Shown here: positions 12,355 through 25,867 of the stretch, piece after piece
How positions within the stretch are numbered: position 1 is the stretch's first letter
Layout: every line of letters begins with the position of its first letter
Assembly: GCF_023973825.1 (NCBI RefSeq)
Contig: NC_090115.1
Location: 62,001 to 126,000, forward strand
Source: Plasmodium brasilianum
Taxonomy: Eukaryota; Apicomplexa; Aconoidasida; Haemosporida; Plasmodiidae
Length of the DNA stretch: 64,000 bases
Direction of reading: 5' to 3'
Notes under the pieces: generated by a model
The model's database searches: none
The model's input: the letters and a program-made list of their open reading frames with translations, nothing else
Told to the model about the DNA's origin: nothing
Made by a program: the position numbers and the translations under genes

Positions 12355-14917
12355 ATGGATAATTGTTTTACCCGAGTAATATTTACTGTGTTTTTAATGT
12401 GCATATATTTATTGATAAATTATTTGCTAATGATACAAAAAGTGATAATAAAACACAAAAAATTAATGCTTATATAATTCCTAATCATTTTTTCAAATAC
12501 AGGACTACAGTGGATTCGGTTCTAACGCAGGACACTATATTGTCAAGCCAAAATTTAAACAGACTCGAAGTCAAATTTTATCTCGTCTTTCTTCTTTAGA
12601 GAAAGTAACAGATAAAGCAAAATTTAGGAAAGAATGCTTAGATTTGGTTAATTTTCTAATTAAGAAAAAGGATGACCCTCCAGATTATACTGATCCAAAA
12701 CGTTGGGTACCGGTCCTTAGGAATTATTTTAAACATAGATTTGACAAGATTACTCAACATGGAGGTTGTCCTATGATTTTTGAACAGAAAGAACGAGATA
12801 TTTTAGAATTAAAATATAATGCATTAGATTTCTGTGAATTAAATAAAACCTATGTGCAAAAACTAAGTAAATTCAGAAAAGGAGGTAGCAGCACATATGT
12901 TTGTAATGGTGATCCTGATTGTAAAAAACATTGTACGGAATATAAGGATTGGTTTACAGGTAAGAAGGAACATTTCCAGAATACGAAAAAACTCATTAGT
13001 GAAAGTTGCATATTTAAAAGCTCATCATCTCAATTTCCAGAAAGAGAATGCAATATACTAGATCCTAAAATATTTAATAAGCCTCCTCAATGCGTACTAT
13101 TGGAACCAGTTGTATCTAGTCAACATCCACCTAAAGAAAATGTATTAAGCTCATCAAATGTAAATCAAATTAAAACGGAAGACTTTCCTGCACCTGAAGT
13201 GGAACATCCATCTGATAGGACATCTGATAGTTCACCTGATAGTTCGCATGACAATGTACCTGATAGTTCCTTTGTTGATTCTCCAGACGGTCCACCTTCA
13301 GATCAATCTCAACTTCAGACAACATCTGAAGACACTTCGATGGAAAATTCAGTTAATTTAGGTGGAGATGCACAGAATACAGATCCTGAATTAGCCAGAG
13401 TTCTTGCGCATTCGGTATCTTCACAGAAAACATTAAGCAGTTCTATAGTACAATCACCAGGTAGCCCAAAATTAGAAGCAGGTAGTCATATGAAAACTAT
13501 ATCCACAGCTACTGAAGTATCAATTCCTAAAACCCTTTCTTCTAATCCTGCAGACTCTGAAATCCAAGGTAACCTTAATAATGTTTTCTTTTATATTTTT
13601 GTAATAACTAAAAAAATTATTGCATATATATATAAAGTTAATGCAGGTCCAGTAGCAAATTCATATAACCCATATGTATCATCATTTTTAACATTTCTAA
13701 TTATTATTGTATTTACTCTTTTTATTAAAGTAATATAAAATTAAGTATTAAAAATATTGTAAACATTAGATTATTGTAATAAATTAATTTTTAATTATAT
13801 TTCTTTTGTATTGTAGTACGCATTAATAGGGAAATTTAAAAAAAAGAAAAATATAAGAAGACAAATTAAATTTCTCAGAATACTACTACCTTCACATTCT
13901 GACAAGAAAGACAAGTTTTTATCAGATGATCATTTAGATCAGCCAATATATGATGATGAGGAAATCATAAAAAAATTAAAAATATATGAACATAACAATA
14001 TAAAAAATACAAATATGTTAAAGAGAAAAAAAGAAAGATCCAAAACTATTATAGAAGTACATATGGAAGTACTCGAGGAATTCAGAAATGAAGAATGGGA
14101 ATTAAACAAAAGAGAATTTTTAGCAATATGCCTAGAAATATTCAAAAATGAGGAAGGTAGATCCTATCCTAATTTGATAAATGACTATCAAATAGAAAAT
14201 ATTCAATGCAGCAGTGATAATGAAGAAACAAGTATTCTGTGGAATAAATGGATAGACAGGCATAGAAATCTTTCTGAAAAATTGAAAAAAGAACATTGGT
14301 TTAATAATTTGAAAAATGAATGGAAAAAAGAAAAATCTAAGGTAAAAAAAATGGAAGAATTAAAAAATAAATCTTCAAACGAAAATCAAAAAGTTTCATT
14401 TTTAGAAGGAGAAAAAGATATATGGAGACAGTGGATATCAAAAAAGGGTAAAATTGTAGAACACTATCTGGAACAGGGCTGGTTTAAGGGATTAACAGAT
14501 GAATTTGATAATATATTAGATGAATATCAAAATGAAGAAACTAAAAATATTGTGTCATTAATAAATATAGAAGAAATGAAACATAACAAAAGTTGTGAAG
14601 AATTATATAAATATATTAAAAAAAAATTATTATCAAAATTGTGTATACTTGTATTTATGACAATATTAGAAGAATGCAAAAATGAGCAAAATATAGAAAA
14701 TTACGAATCATATTTAGACAGTTCAATAAATGAATGTAATTCAGGTGAATATTCAGATAGAAAATCTCACAATATAGAACATGTTGTTGATGGGGGAAAC
14801 CATAGTTTGGAAAATAGTAAAAATACTGAAATTTTTGATTATAAGTTAGAAAACAATTTTACAGATGAAATAAAAAATTGGATAGTAGTAGATGATACAC
14901 GTGTAAATTCTATATAG
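12355..14917 (+). CDS. STP1-type subtelomeric transmembrane protein, four exons, intact
   Basis: Reconstructed exons are 12355-12375, 12503-13568, 13647-13729 and 13817-14917, all with GT-AG borders and compatible phases, giving 756 aa. Exon 1 encodes only seven residues (MDNCFTR). Exon 2 encodes a Cys-containing N-terminal domain with the landmark HGGCPMIFE and later Cys-rich YVCNGDPDCKKHCTEY. It then runs into a Ser/Pro/Asp-rich stretch with PDSS-like units near residues 240-280. Exon 3 carries a single hydrophobic segment (SSFLTFLIIIVFTLFIK), and exon 4 is a long basic and acidic tail. The tail holds two Trp-rich units (LWNKWIDRH...WFNNL and IWRQWISKK...WFKGL), resembling the ends of STP1 and SURFIN-like proteins. 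There is no separate signal peptide, as is usual for STP1. Exon 1 is the least certain part. The protein is expected in the infected red cell membrane system; its exact role is unknown. Confidence 0.85.
13569..13646 (+). other. 78-bp in-frame intron of the STP1 gene
   Basis: The donor AAG|GTAACC and acceptor AATGCAG|GTCCAG bound a 78-bp A+T-rich segment. Its length is a multiple of three and it contains no in-frame stop. Read through, it would add 26 residues rich in Ile, Phe, Tyr and Lys just before the membrane segment. Base composition and splice sites favour an intron. A similar A+T-rich stretch ending in TTACAG sits at the matching place in the broken STP1 copy (about 27.5 kb). Confidence 0.65.
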
Positions 14918-17860
14918 ACTATGAATAAAGTAGACTAATACAATTAATTAATACAAAAGTACAACCTATAAAATGGTAAGGGCACGGTCAAAATGTATTA
15001 TAACGGTATTACAACGAAATCATATTATTTCTATGAAACATATATCTTAAAATTTTTAATACATTAGGGGAACAAAAAAAAAAAAATGTATTCAAATTAA
15101 TGAATAATATAAAATAGGGGAAATCATGAAACATGAAGAATGAATTGCAGTTATTTAAAAAATGACACAAAAGATAAATATAACCAGGGAAAGGAATAAT
15201 AAGACATATGTATTATTGGTATTTGATTATGATTATGCAATTGATAAAATATTAAATAGTGAAAATTCAATTTATACAAAACTTTTCATGTTTTATCACA
15301 CGAAATTAATTCCTACATTTAAGAAAAGCAACTAATAATCATAACATAGAAACAATAATGCAAATGTAATCCTTATTTTATCATTTTTTATATTATATTA
15401 TTTTTTCGATATATAAAAAATTATATTTTGTTTATGTATTACTTATTATTTTAAAGGATAAAATAATATTTCTTATATATATATATATATACACCTATTA
15501 TTTAGTGTAAAAAAAGTTTTCACAAAATAAAACTTTCATAAAATATGAATTAAATAACTATATAATACTTTAGTAATTATACCTACATTATTTGTTCATT
15601 TATATATTTGTTTATTCGTTCATTCAGTCATTTTATTATCTGTTTATTTATTTATTATTTTATTTTTTTTTTTTTTATATCTTAATTAGTAAATTTTAAA
15701 CTTCTTTGAACTTGTTTATTTATTGTTTGTTCCTAAAATCTATATTTTTTTTTAAATATAAAATACAGTATTAGTTGTGTTTAATATATCCCATTAAATA
15801 AATGTATAATCGTTGTGGATAAGTTCAATATTTCTTATTAAATTAAAAAGAGTGCACTAAATGTTTTATGCACGCATTTATTTCTTAGTTTTGATATAAC
15901 ATATTTTTTAAATATTAAAAGCATTTTATACTAATGAATGAATAATAACAATATTGAAAAATAATATAATATGCCTTAATTTATTATTAAAACAAAATAT
16001 AATGCTTAAATTATCCAATGTCAGAATATCAATTTATTAATTTCCACTTAGTAAATAAAATTGGCTATGTATGAACAACTTTATATAATGTCATTCAGTT
16101 ATATATTATTATATTGCGATATTTAGTGGACATTATGAGTTAATAACAACGTATAATAATTTTAAATATTCTTTGAATTAGCTTTTCATTAATAAATCGC
16201 GCGCTCTAATATTTAACTTATGTAAACTTCTTAAATAACTAGTATATAATATAATATATGATTATCTTTTTATCAAATATAGGTATAATGCATGCGAAGA
16301 AATGTGAACCTATCTAATATTTTTTAAAAAGTATTTTGTATAAATTATTATCTGAGAAAAAACTTGAATACAAATAAGTATTTTATTTTAATAGCTAACA
16401 TAATAAAATTTGTAATAAAATAAACTTAACACAGAATGCTCTTAATAAATTTTTTACACTATTGTTTTCCATATTTTAAATTAATATATATATATATATA
16501 TACATCGATTGTCACGCTATTTCCAATTCACAGGAATAACTTAAATTAGAACTGTTTACTTTACATATAATCATTTTTACACATTACATATAGAAATATA
16601 TAAAAGCAAAAAAAAAAGATAATCTCATTTGACTTATTCCATATATATATATATATATATATATAATATTCGCACATATGATAATATGTTAATGATACAT
16701 AATAATTCCTAATATTAAAATATATATAAATGTATCTATGTATACTTTTTGTCATAATTCTTATTAGAAATATTTTCACTCTCACTATTCAGAATTTTCC
16801 ATGGATGCTAATTTCATTTTTTCTAGATCCTAAGTATGCCTTTACAACGGAAAATAAATATTCATGAATTTTTTCTTTGACTAAACAATATTTTATAAAG
16901 TACTAGTAAATGCAATAACGAAAAAATATAATAATATTTCTTTATAATTTTCACCTGAATCTATATAAATTCAAGTTTAAGAAATGAAAATTACCCGAAA
17001 AACCGCTGCATGGGGGACCTTAAATATTACATCAATTTGAATATTGTAAAAAAATAGAATAACTTTTAAATATACTTTGTTAAAATTTACATAACAAATA
17101 AAGACGACATTATATATTCATAAATTATATATAAGTAACTAATTATTTTCTCTTAATTTTATTTTATTTAATAAATTATCCTTTTTAATTTGAAGAAATT
17201 AATAATTATCCTAATAAATTATACATATTTTTATGCATCCTTATATAATATTAAGTCCTTACATTGTATATTTATAAACATAAAAAATAGGAAGTGCATA
17301 TGAAACATATCTGCACATTATTATATAAATGTAGAAAATTTATAACGATTTGCATCACTATTTGTAATAATTTATCTTTTTACATATATATACACATATT
17401 TAATATTTTATTGCAGTGAAAAAAAAAAAAAATAAAATGAATTTATATATATTATCCGTCATTTTATAACTACTTTTAATTCACTAATTCAGTATTTTAA
17501 TAAAGCAAAAAATTAAAAAAAATATTTAGCTGATTTATTTAAAAATCTTCAGTATGATATTTATTTAGTTCATTTTTGAAAAATTGAATTAACACCATAA
17601 TTAAGAACAATAAGAATTAATAAATGTTTTCAAATTATCAGTTAATTCCAAACAAATAAAATTAATAACTCCTTAAGAAATTATAAATAATAGATATAGA
17701 ATGAGGATATTTGTTTATTATACATTAAATACTTCATATTTGTATTATTCAAAAAAAACTAAAAGTACATTAAAAAGTTTTCTACTATGAATATTTTTAC
17801 AACATATTTCTAACAAGACATATTTCATGGAACAAATATTAATTTTTTTTTTTAGAAGAT

Positions 17861-17904
<44 letters not shown>

Positions 17905-18388
17905 CATATGAATAAAACAAAATATATACATCTCTTTTCATCAAATACAAAACAACTCCCATTTATTCCTAATTTTAAACTTGTAATACCTTTTTTTAAA
18001 TCGCATGAACAAATAAGAATATTAAGCTAAAACAATAAAAAAAAAAAAAAAAAAAAGCAAACAATTTTCAGATTATATATAAATTATCATATTTTAATAA
18101 AATTATAGGAACTGGAATATTACATATTCACTTTAACACAATTAATACATTTTTCATGAATATCTATTTAGATACAAAATAAAATATATTATAAAGCATA
18201 ATATTTAATGAAGACGCTAATATACTTTAAAAAATACAATCAAAATATACTAAAATATTCGAATTCACGAAAAACTTACATGTTTTTTTAAATTTATGTA
18301 ACAAAAATAGGCCAAGTTTATGTAAGTACATTCACAAGACATAATAAATATTGGGTATATTTATTAAGTATATATATGTAAAGATATT
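14918..18388. other. intergenic DNA, STP1 to broken fam gene
   Basis: Contains the STP1 3' flank, several (TA)n runs and, from about 16.97 kb, the left part of duplication copy B. No gene seen. Confidence 0.55.
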
Positions 18389-19343
18389 TTAGATATTACT
18401 TCTTATTAAAAATTTCTCTGTAGAAAAAAAGTTATTCTTACAAATCATTTCATATATTCCTAACCAAAATTTTTTATATTTTCCCTTATTTCTGAAAATC
18501 TTATGTATTCTTGGTACAAGCACAAAAAATAATATAAGGGTAGGTATAGAATATAATATTATATTAAAGAAAAATTCTGCTCCTATATATCCTACACTCC
18601 TCACATATCCAACACCCCTTATGGAATTTCTAGCACTATCATTTTCTGACCACCCTCCTACTACTTTTAATGTTAATATTCGTATTACTACCAATATAAC
18701 AATAAAAATCATAGTAGCTTTTATTACACATTTTTGTAATTTCCCTTTTCTTAAACCTATATTATTATTTTTCCTTATTTTTCCCAAAAAATTAACATAC
18801 TCTATTCTTGGTCCTTTTTTTTTAAAAATACGAATAATTTTCATCAGATATATCATAATTATAATCCATATCTTCTGCATCGAATTCCTCCTTCATTAAT
18901 AGACTTCTATGTGACTGTTTGTTTTTACTTGAACAACACTCTTCATTATTAAATATATACTTCTTTTCATACTCTTCATCATTTAGTAAATCTTTTAACA
19001 GTACAATAGTTGAATCCATATTATATTTATAACTTGTTAGTAATCGATAATTTCTTATATTTAAGTTACTACCAAGATAGAAATCTTCATCCAAATATTT
19101 GTTAAATGTTCTCTAAGGGAAAAAAAAAAAAAAGTTAATATTTGTTATTTAACAGGATATAAAATTGAATAGTAAACTGCGGCATTAATAAGAATACAAT
19201 ACTAATAATATGAATAATTTAAATAATTCAAATATCCTTATATATTATAATCATACAGCGTCATCTTTTAAATAGCATGTCCAAGATAATAGAATAAACA
19301 CAGCGATTTTAATAAAAAATTGTAACTTAATATTTCTTTCCAT
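18389..19343 (-). pseudogene. fam-l/fam-m family gene with a one-base frameshift
   Basis: Exon 1 (19257-19343) encodes 29 residues starting MERNIK with a hydrophobic FILLSW core. Exon 2 (18389-19112) opens with RTFNKYLDED. NYRLLTSYK stands at the PEXEL-like position, here RLLTS, so even the last motif residue differs from the relatives. The reading frame ends at a TAA inside a T5A9 run near 18820. The next frame continues with KKKGPRIEY, two hydrophobic segments (IKATMIFIVILVVIRIL and FFFNIILYSIPTLILFFVLV) and a basic C terminus ending at 18389. Exon 2 is 724 nt, one base more than a multiple of three, so one extra base in the homopolymer explains the break. The sequence is more diverged than the two intact relatives. 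It may be a true pseudogene or a homopolymer error in the assembly. It sits about 13.36 kb from its counterpart at 5.0 kb. Confidence 0.8.
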
Positions 19344-22300
19344 TACATAATTCATAAGTATACTAAAATATATTCATTAAAGAAAAACTTAACCATATTA
19401 CAGCGTATTTTTAATAATAAAGGATATTATATATTTTTTTTTTTTATTATTTTATTTTCTCATAAATAATAATAAAATATATATAAATGGAACTTATATT
19501 ACAATGTAAACAAATAAATATAACTTTAAATATGTTTTACAATGTTTTCTATTTTAACTGTATTAATAAAAAACTTGATTTCATTAAATTAAAAAATTTT
19601 GAATTTATTTATAAATACTGAAGATGTATTTTTTAATTTAATAAACAAATAAGTTTTTTTTTATTATTCCCTATCCTAAGAAAAAAAGAGAATATATATG
19701 TATTATGTCTTAATATTAGGATATATGTAGTATATAAATAATATAGATCCTATAGAATATATACATAATACATTGCCCTATACACTAGAATAATAACTAA
19801 TAGATTTAAGTGTGTCATCTCATCAATAATTTTAATTTCATAAACAATATATTTTAAAAGAGCTAGGTAGTATTGTTAAAAAATAGCATTATAAAAATAA
19901 TAAAAAAAACTAAAGAAAAAAATAATATTTTGCACATTATTATATTTTTTATTATATTCACTATAACACATGTTTCATGTACTAGATAAAGATATATAAG
20001 CATTTATGGTATACTATTTATTTAAAATATCGAATACACAACACACTACCTAATTATATAACGAAATATACATTTAAAGAGTAAAAAACAGTATTTTTTT
20101 ATTTTTGCCTTACAATATTTTAAAATTATAATTTTTATTTGTTTAATTAATACCATTATTTCTAGATTAAAAATTGTTAAATATTTCAATCTAATTTCTT
20201 TTATTCTTTTTTTTCTTTTAAATTAAATATATATAATTTGGAGAAATATTAGTATAATAAAAATATACATATATATATAGAGAGAGAGAGAGAGATAAAC
20301 AGATTAAATTCAAATTTAGAATAATACATGCTTCATTCAATTATATTAACTTAAAAATGATTCAAAAGACGTAAATTCTAAAATAAGGACAATATACAGA
20401 ATTAATAAATATGTATATAACAGATAAAAAGTAACAAAAATATAATTTAATTAAATATATGATTTAGTATTTTTTCCTTTAATAAATGTAGAACAAATAT
20501 TTTAGTTTTTATTTATTCTTTTACAAATACATAATATAAGTAACATATTTTAAAGCTTCAACTTAAGCAATAAACAAAAATATATAAAAAAAAAAATATC
20601 TTATTAAAAATATCTTTAACCTAAAAAATATGCTATGACCATAAATTTCCATTATATTTTATAACCCTTAATTTGATAATTATAAAAATATTATATGCTC
20701 AAAATGTTATTGTATTAATCACAAATGCAAAACTTTATATGCTTGTTCCTTCTAAGATGCATTACTCTTCCTACTATATAACTGAAAAAAAAGAAAAGAA
20801 ATTTATAAAAATTAACATTATCATTAACATTAACATATCTTTCCTGTTTTAACTCATATGTATTATTACTATAACAACATTTATGAAGGCTCTTACTCAG
20901 TTTATTCTAGGTTTTTGCAATATCTAGTCATATATTTTACTTTCATACTTTCTATATAAAATAAATATCAACTTCTAATAAAAATTTGTAGTAGTACATA
21001 TATAGGTATATTATAAAATAAATTTTGAAAAATAAAGAAGAGGAAATAGTGAAATGTTCCTAAGCACTTACTTGTAAAGGAGCTTCTACAAATATATGAA
21101 AATTAATTGCTTTAAAACACGTTTTGAGCCACTAATTTAAAAAAATAAAACTATATTTTTCTAAATTATTTATGTCCTTCCTATATTAAGAAATCATATA
21201 CAAATATTTTAATTTCCTTATAACATATTTAATTTTCTCATTATTAAGTGTATACAACATAAGCATATTGTTCTCGTGTGCATAAATATATATATATATA
21301 TATGTTCTTAATAAAGTGTACATGCTTTTCATATTACGTCTACTTTATAATTAATAAATTATATCATTAATATTTGATACATATAGATAAAAGACGTTGA
21401 GCATAAAATTATATTAAATTTCAATTTTTGAAAAAATTATTTTCATATTTATACTAGCTCTATTGGGAAATATCTACAAAAAGTAAAATAATCATTTAAA
21501 TGTTCAATTTTTATCGAATGTAATGTAATGTTTACATATCTTCAATATATCTTAATTAAATAAACCTGAATTTTGTCTTTGTACAAATAAAAAATGTTTT
21601 AAAAATTAATTTTTTGAGTTTTGCTTATAAATTATATTTTTTACGATCTCTTAAGAGTTATCATAAATCACTTAACACATACAAAAATCTCATCAATGGT
21701 TAAATAAATGTCTGATTATATTATATTCATAAATATAGTTGAACCATATAAAATGGCAATAATTTTTGCGCTTAATCGTAAAATTTTATAAATGAAAATT
21801 GTATTCCTAAGAATAATATAAGTTCAAAATTGTAGCGTTCTTAAAATAGCTCAATGAAATATATGAAACTACTGAATCTAAATGATATTTCTGTCCAGCA
21901 AAATCCTCATTTCACTGTTTACTGTCAACAGATGAAAGACCATATGATCTTAATGGATTTGAATTTGTCTAACTATTTCCAATAATTCCATTAACATTTA
22001 ATGCAACATGTTTCATGTTTTTTCTTTTGTCTAAACACTATATATATTTTTACTTAAAAATGGAAATCTACTTCTACATTCCATACAATATATTATAATA
22101 TCAAATTATTGTTATATAAATATGGTATGGGAAAATACGTAAATTTTTAAAATATTAATGTAGATAATTTGAACTTTTCTTTTGTTCTTAATAAGAATAA
22201 ATGAAATTACAGTGAAATATTTTTATGAACAAATATAGATAATTAATCCTAAAAATGATTGAACATACATTGGTTACAATAAATGCTATATAACTTAATA

Positions 22301-24173
22301 AAGTTTCACTTAATCAATCTTTTATGAATGTTCTATAAGGTATGCTTTTGAATGTATAAAATAAAGTTGAGAATAAATTAATTATAATGTATTTAAAAAA
22401 AATACGAAAGAATGAAAATTCCAGAATATGCTTTTTTATATTATTATTGAAAATCTAATAGTATATATGTGAATATGACAAAGGAATAGTTACAAAGCGC
22501 TAATGTAAAAAGAATTGTTTGAACTAATCTACTAAAGAAAAATACATAAAGTTAAAATATAAATATTTTATTTAAATTTACCAGTTATGAAGAAGAGACA
22601 GAGGAGATATATAAAAAAGTCAATTTTAATTATATAACCATTATCCATATTATTCCTCAAAATTAACATAGTTAAGATATATAATGCTTTTTATAAAAAA
22701 ATTTATCCATATAATATTATACATACTTGGAAATGAAACAAAAAACATGATTTTTACAATGAATTTTCTCACCATAATCGCTGATTACATTTGGAATAAA
22801 TGTCCAATTATTAAGTTGATTAAAAGATTACAATAAGGAAGATATGTAATCAATAAAAATACAATTAAAATGTAGATAATATTGCTTATATTGTCATATA
22901 TAATTCGTTAGAATTACAATTAATTATGGAACTCATATTTTTAAAGATCTGTCCTAGATCAAAAGAATATTATATCAAATAAATTATATATAGCATAATA
23001 ATATACAGAGAAATGGAATTATATTATACTAACTAAAACTTAAAAATAATGTCACCTATTTTACATTAAATAAAAATGAATAAATATAATTTTTTCCATT
23101 ATATATAAAATTTCCCGTAAATCAAGCTTCCCCCTTTGGTAAGGTGTCATTCTATATTTATGTATACAAGTATATAAATGTAAAAGAATGTAAAGGAAAG
23201 TAAAATAACGTATAAAAAATATAATAATATAAAAATATATGTATAATTAAATAAAATTATTCGTAATATTTTTCATAAATATTATTCTTTAACTCATACT
23301 GTTAAAATATATTAATAATAATGAACTCTATGGTTTAATAACATGATCTATAATAATAAATGTACGTGAACTATAAGAATTACCACCCTTACTACATTGT
23401 ACATTAAAACATATTAAATAAAAAACGAAAGAAATTACAGTATAATATTCAATATAATTACGCTTGATCATATTGCCAAGTTCTTTATTTCTTTTTATAT
23501 ATACTGCAATTCTATTAGTATATTTCACGTTACAAATTAATATATTCAACTTAACTATTTTAATACTAAATATTATTTTTTAAATAAATAATTTATATAT
23601 TCATATTTCTAGGAACAATAATTCATTAATCCTTAAGAATTTCTATTAGTTTAGTGATACTGTTAATGAACAATGTGCATAAAATAAGATATTCTGGAGG
23701 AACTCTGTATATTTTAATAAAATGCGACAAAGTTTATAGATGAACAAAAAAAAATAATTTTGCATATTTATAAAAAAGAAAAAAAAAGATAAATATTTTT
23801 AATATAAATATTTGAAAACAATTTCTATGTATTTTTTTCAATATATTTTCTTATTTTCCAGAATAGTATAATATGTTTTGCATTATATTACCAATTATGA
23901 TATTAATTAGATATTATTTTTAATTTACATGTAACTAACACTTTCAAGTGAAATAATTTAATTATATAATAACCGAAATTTCCAAAAAATGTTTTTTTAT
24001 ATCCCTTTATGTGTACAATATTTTTATGCAATAAATTCTTAAAAAAACTTACATAAAAAGTTTCCGATACGAATAAAAAAAAAAATACAAGGATAAAAAA
24101 ATTATGCAAAATAAAATGCAGAAACTCTAAAAATATCGAACTACTAAATTTTCATTATAATCAGTTTAATTAA

Positions 24174-24211
<38 letters not shown>

Positions 24212-25867
24212 CAATATAATAAATTAAATATTTTTGGGAAATAATTCTTTGCAAAATTTATCAACAGTTAGCAATTTTTTTTTTTTTTTTATCCCCCACG
24301 CCAGTATTTGTCCCTTAAGCATATTTCGAATTAATCATTAAAGTTATGAATTATGTGCTTTCACTATAAAGAAATAGCCTATGTTATAAGATACATATAT
24401 AAATTCTTTTAAAAATTTTCCATCCAGCATATGCCTTAAAATAATTATAAAATATTGCATTATATGCCTTGTTTTGAATTGTACAATAATATTTTTCAAT
24501 AGTGTGAAGGTCACTTAGCGAAAAAAACTTAAAACAGAAAAAGTTGAAAAAGTATAATGACAACTTTTTAAACTTTCGATATGAATATTCTCAAAGGATA
24601 TTAAAATAAAATAATTATGAAGTTGCACATTTATTTGTATTATTAAAAGTATTGTATATTATTCCAGTTATATGGAATTATATATTTTTTTTTTTTTTTA
24701 TTAAATATTCATAACATATATAACTTTCATTTTTATAATCATATATTAAAATTATTTTGTTCCTAATATAATACAATAATTTTTCATTTTTTTGAATAAG
24801 TTCCTAAATATTCTTCTATAATAAACAATATAATTAAATATGCACTTTTTTAATAAATATTTAGTTCACATACAATTATTTATATTTAAAAATGGAAATA
24901 CGTACGTATGTAACAAAAAATATAATTTTTATAATTATTCAATAGAATAATATGCACACTAAATAATTAATTTTTAGATAATTCATTTATTTAATAGTCT
25001 ATGCATTATATGGGCATTTAAAATATTAATTGGCACCATAGTTATTTCAAACATTTAGAATAATTTATATATTAATAATTCCTCCCTTTGAGTGTATTGT
25101 ATTAAATATTAAAAAAACGAATATATTACTTAAAAATTATTGTATGAAGAATAAATTGCAAAAGTAAGACAATTAATAATAATGCACTATCATTATTATA
25201 ATGATGATATTTATAAATGATACTGTTTATGAAAAGCAAAAAAAGAAAAAATATAACGTACATAAATATTCTTATAAAATTTTTATATACGAATGTTCAT
25301 AAAAAAAAAAAAAAATACAATACATAAATATAAATAATAATTTTACAAAATAAGTTTCACATTATTTATTAATGCTGATTATATGTAATTTCACGTTGTT
25401 ATAATTACCTTCGGTTTACAAAGGAAATAATAATTTTAGAAAAAATGTATATATACATATATGTATATATTACTGTAAGTTCATTCCATAATAATATTGG
25501 AAAAAATATTTGCAAAAATATCATATTTGTTTTAAGTATAAATATTTATAAACTTCATAAAAAGAACGATAACATATTTCGGTACTTTACATTTCATCAC
25601 ATAAGTACTTATGTAATTATAATTTCATAATTTCTGTTAATATATGTTACTCTTTAAATAACAGTATAAATATATTAAGAGCTCTAAAATAGTATTTTTC
25701 ATTGAGATGTTGTACATACCTAATTAAATGTAATTATATAATCTCCTAATACAACATAGTAAAATCGTTGTTTTCTAATATGTAAACATATATGTATATG
25801 TTATTTCTCCAAGTAATTTATATATTTTTATTAAAAAAAAGCAGCTACAATGTAAATTAATGGTTAG
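19344..25867. other. divergent intergenic region, copy B
   Basis: Collinear with 6.0-12.5 kb. Open frames of 60-75 codons here (for example 23328-23549 and 25445-25630) fall in DNA whose counterpart in copy A is non-coding, so they are not called as genes. Confidence 0.55.
20279..20295 (+). repeat. (AG)n microsatellite
   Basis: Eight AG dinucleotides directly follow a (TA)n run, about 0.95 kb upstream of the broken fam gene. It is a rare non-A+T simple repeat in this window. Confidence 0.8.

Larger units (their letters stand above)
3610..15000. repeat. segmental duplication copy A (fam + STP1 module)
   Basis: Copy A pairs with 16970-29020 at an offset of about 13.36 kb. Fixed points agree: the GAAGAAATTA marker at 3839 versus 17196, the fam stop at 5030 versus 18389, the fam start at 6017 versus 19343, and STP1 exon 2 at 12503 versus 25868. 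Gene-free stretches match too, for example the TTCTAGG-containing region near 7.5 kb against 20.9 kb and the region near 7.85 kb against 21.2 kb. Identity looks modest by eye, so the event is old or the regions evolve fast. Confidence 0.75.

Noticed and set aside
23328..23549. Minus-strand frame of 73 codons ending in a secreted-looking segment
   Set aside because: The matching DNA of duplication copy A (about 9.97-10.19 kb) is non-coding.
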